Below are positions 5,195 through 5,288 of a DNA stretch of 5,288 nucleotides, in pieces (the first letter of the stretch is position 1; each line of letters begins with the position of its first letter). The DNA comes from Thermoplasmata archaeon. Its GTDB lineage: Archaea; Thermoplasmatota; Thermoplasmata; Lutacidiplasmatales; UBA184. A model generated the notes under the pieces. The model was not told where the DNA came from and made no database searches. It saw only the letters and a program-made list of their open reading frames with translations. The translations under genes and the position numbers were made by a program. The stretch is from positions 1 to 5,288 of the forward strand of contig JAJZMW010000147.1 of NCBI GenBank assembly GCA_021848165.1, written 5' to 3'.

Positions 5195-5288
5195 GGCGGA
5201 GCGCTCCCTCGGCCCGACGCACGAGGGCCGGGTCGCGGAGCGACTCCGATGCCGGGTCAAGGCGAGGGTCGCTAGACGCCTAGATGCC

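Noticed and set aside
3380..5260. Upstream part of the minus-strand frame that carries the displaced CBS end
   Set aside because: Only the part from 3379 down to 3239 is protein-like. The rest is Arg/Pro-rich shadow of the ClC frame, so it is not an independent 673-residue protein.
3308..5283. Plus-strand open frames (3308-4297 and 4258-5283) opposite the ClC gene
   Set aside because: Both are antisense to a protein with all ClC signatures; their compositions are Ser/Arg/Thr-rich or Glu/Arg/Asp-rich with no recognisable motif.

Overview
This is a GC-rich window that most likely comes from an archaeon. The best lineage clue is the regulator at 1958-2731, which has the Bat / HTH_10 (bacterio-opsin activator type) architecture typical of Archaea. 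The proteins are not unusually acidic, which argues against Halobacteria. A GC-rich uncultured Thermoplasmatota-like lineage is my best guess, but the window carries no rRNA or other marker gene, so this is inference.

Layout. Bases 2-115 (+) hold the last 37 codons of a membrane protein that runs in from the left. A short convergent gap with several GC-rich hairpins follows (116-271). Then come three co-directional minus-strand genes, transcribed from right to left: an HTH_10 regulator (2731 to 1958), a seven-helix membrane protein of unknown family (1924 to 1055) and a TMEM175/DUF1211-like membrane protein (1012 to 272). The gaps are only 33 and 42 bases, so they look like one operon. A divergent intergenic region with inverted repeats (2732-2851) separates this operon from a plus-strand DUF488/YeaO-family gene (2852-3295). 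Convergent to that gene is a ClC-family chloride channel/transporter with a C-terminal CBS pair (5100 down to 3130 as read). The right edge (5101-5288) is its upstream region, with a ribosome-binding site, a candidate promoter element and a strong inverted repeat.

Main observations. (1) The ClC gene carries an apparent one-base deletion near 3377-3381. The second CBS domain stops matching in one frame and resumes in the adjacent frame, ending naturally at 3239. (2) The ClC keeps the gating glutamate, but the residues aligning with the canonical central chloride ligands (Ser and Tyr) and with the internal proton glutamate appear to be His, Leu and Leu. (3) The operon couples an archaeal HTH_10 regulator to two membrane proteins, one of them related to TMEM175 potassium channels. 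With the ClC next door, the neighbourhood suggests ion or membrane-potential homeostasis. That theme is inferred from context only. I see no rRNA, tRNA, CRISPR array, insertion sequence or integrase.
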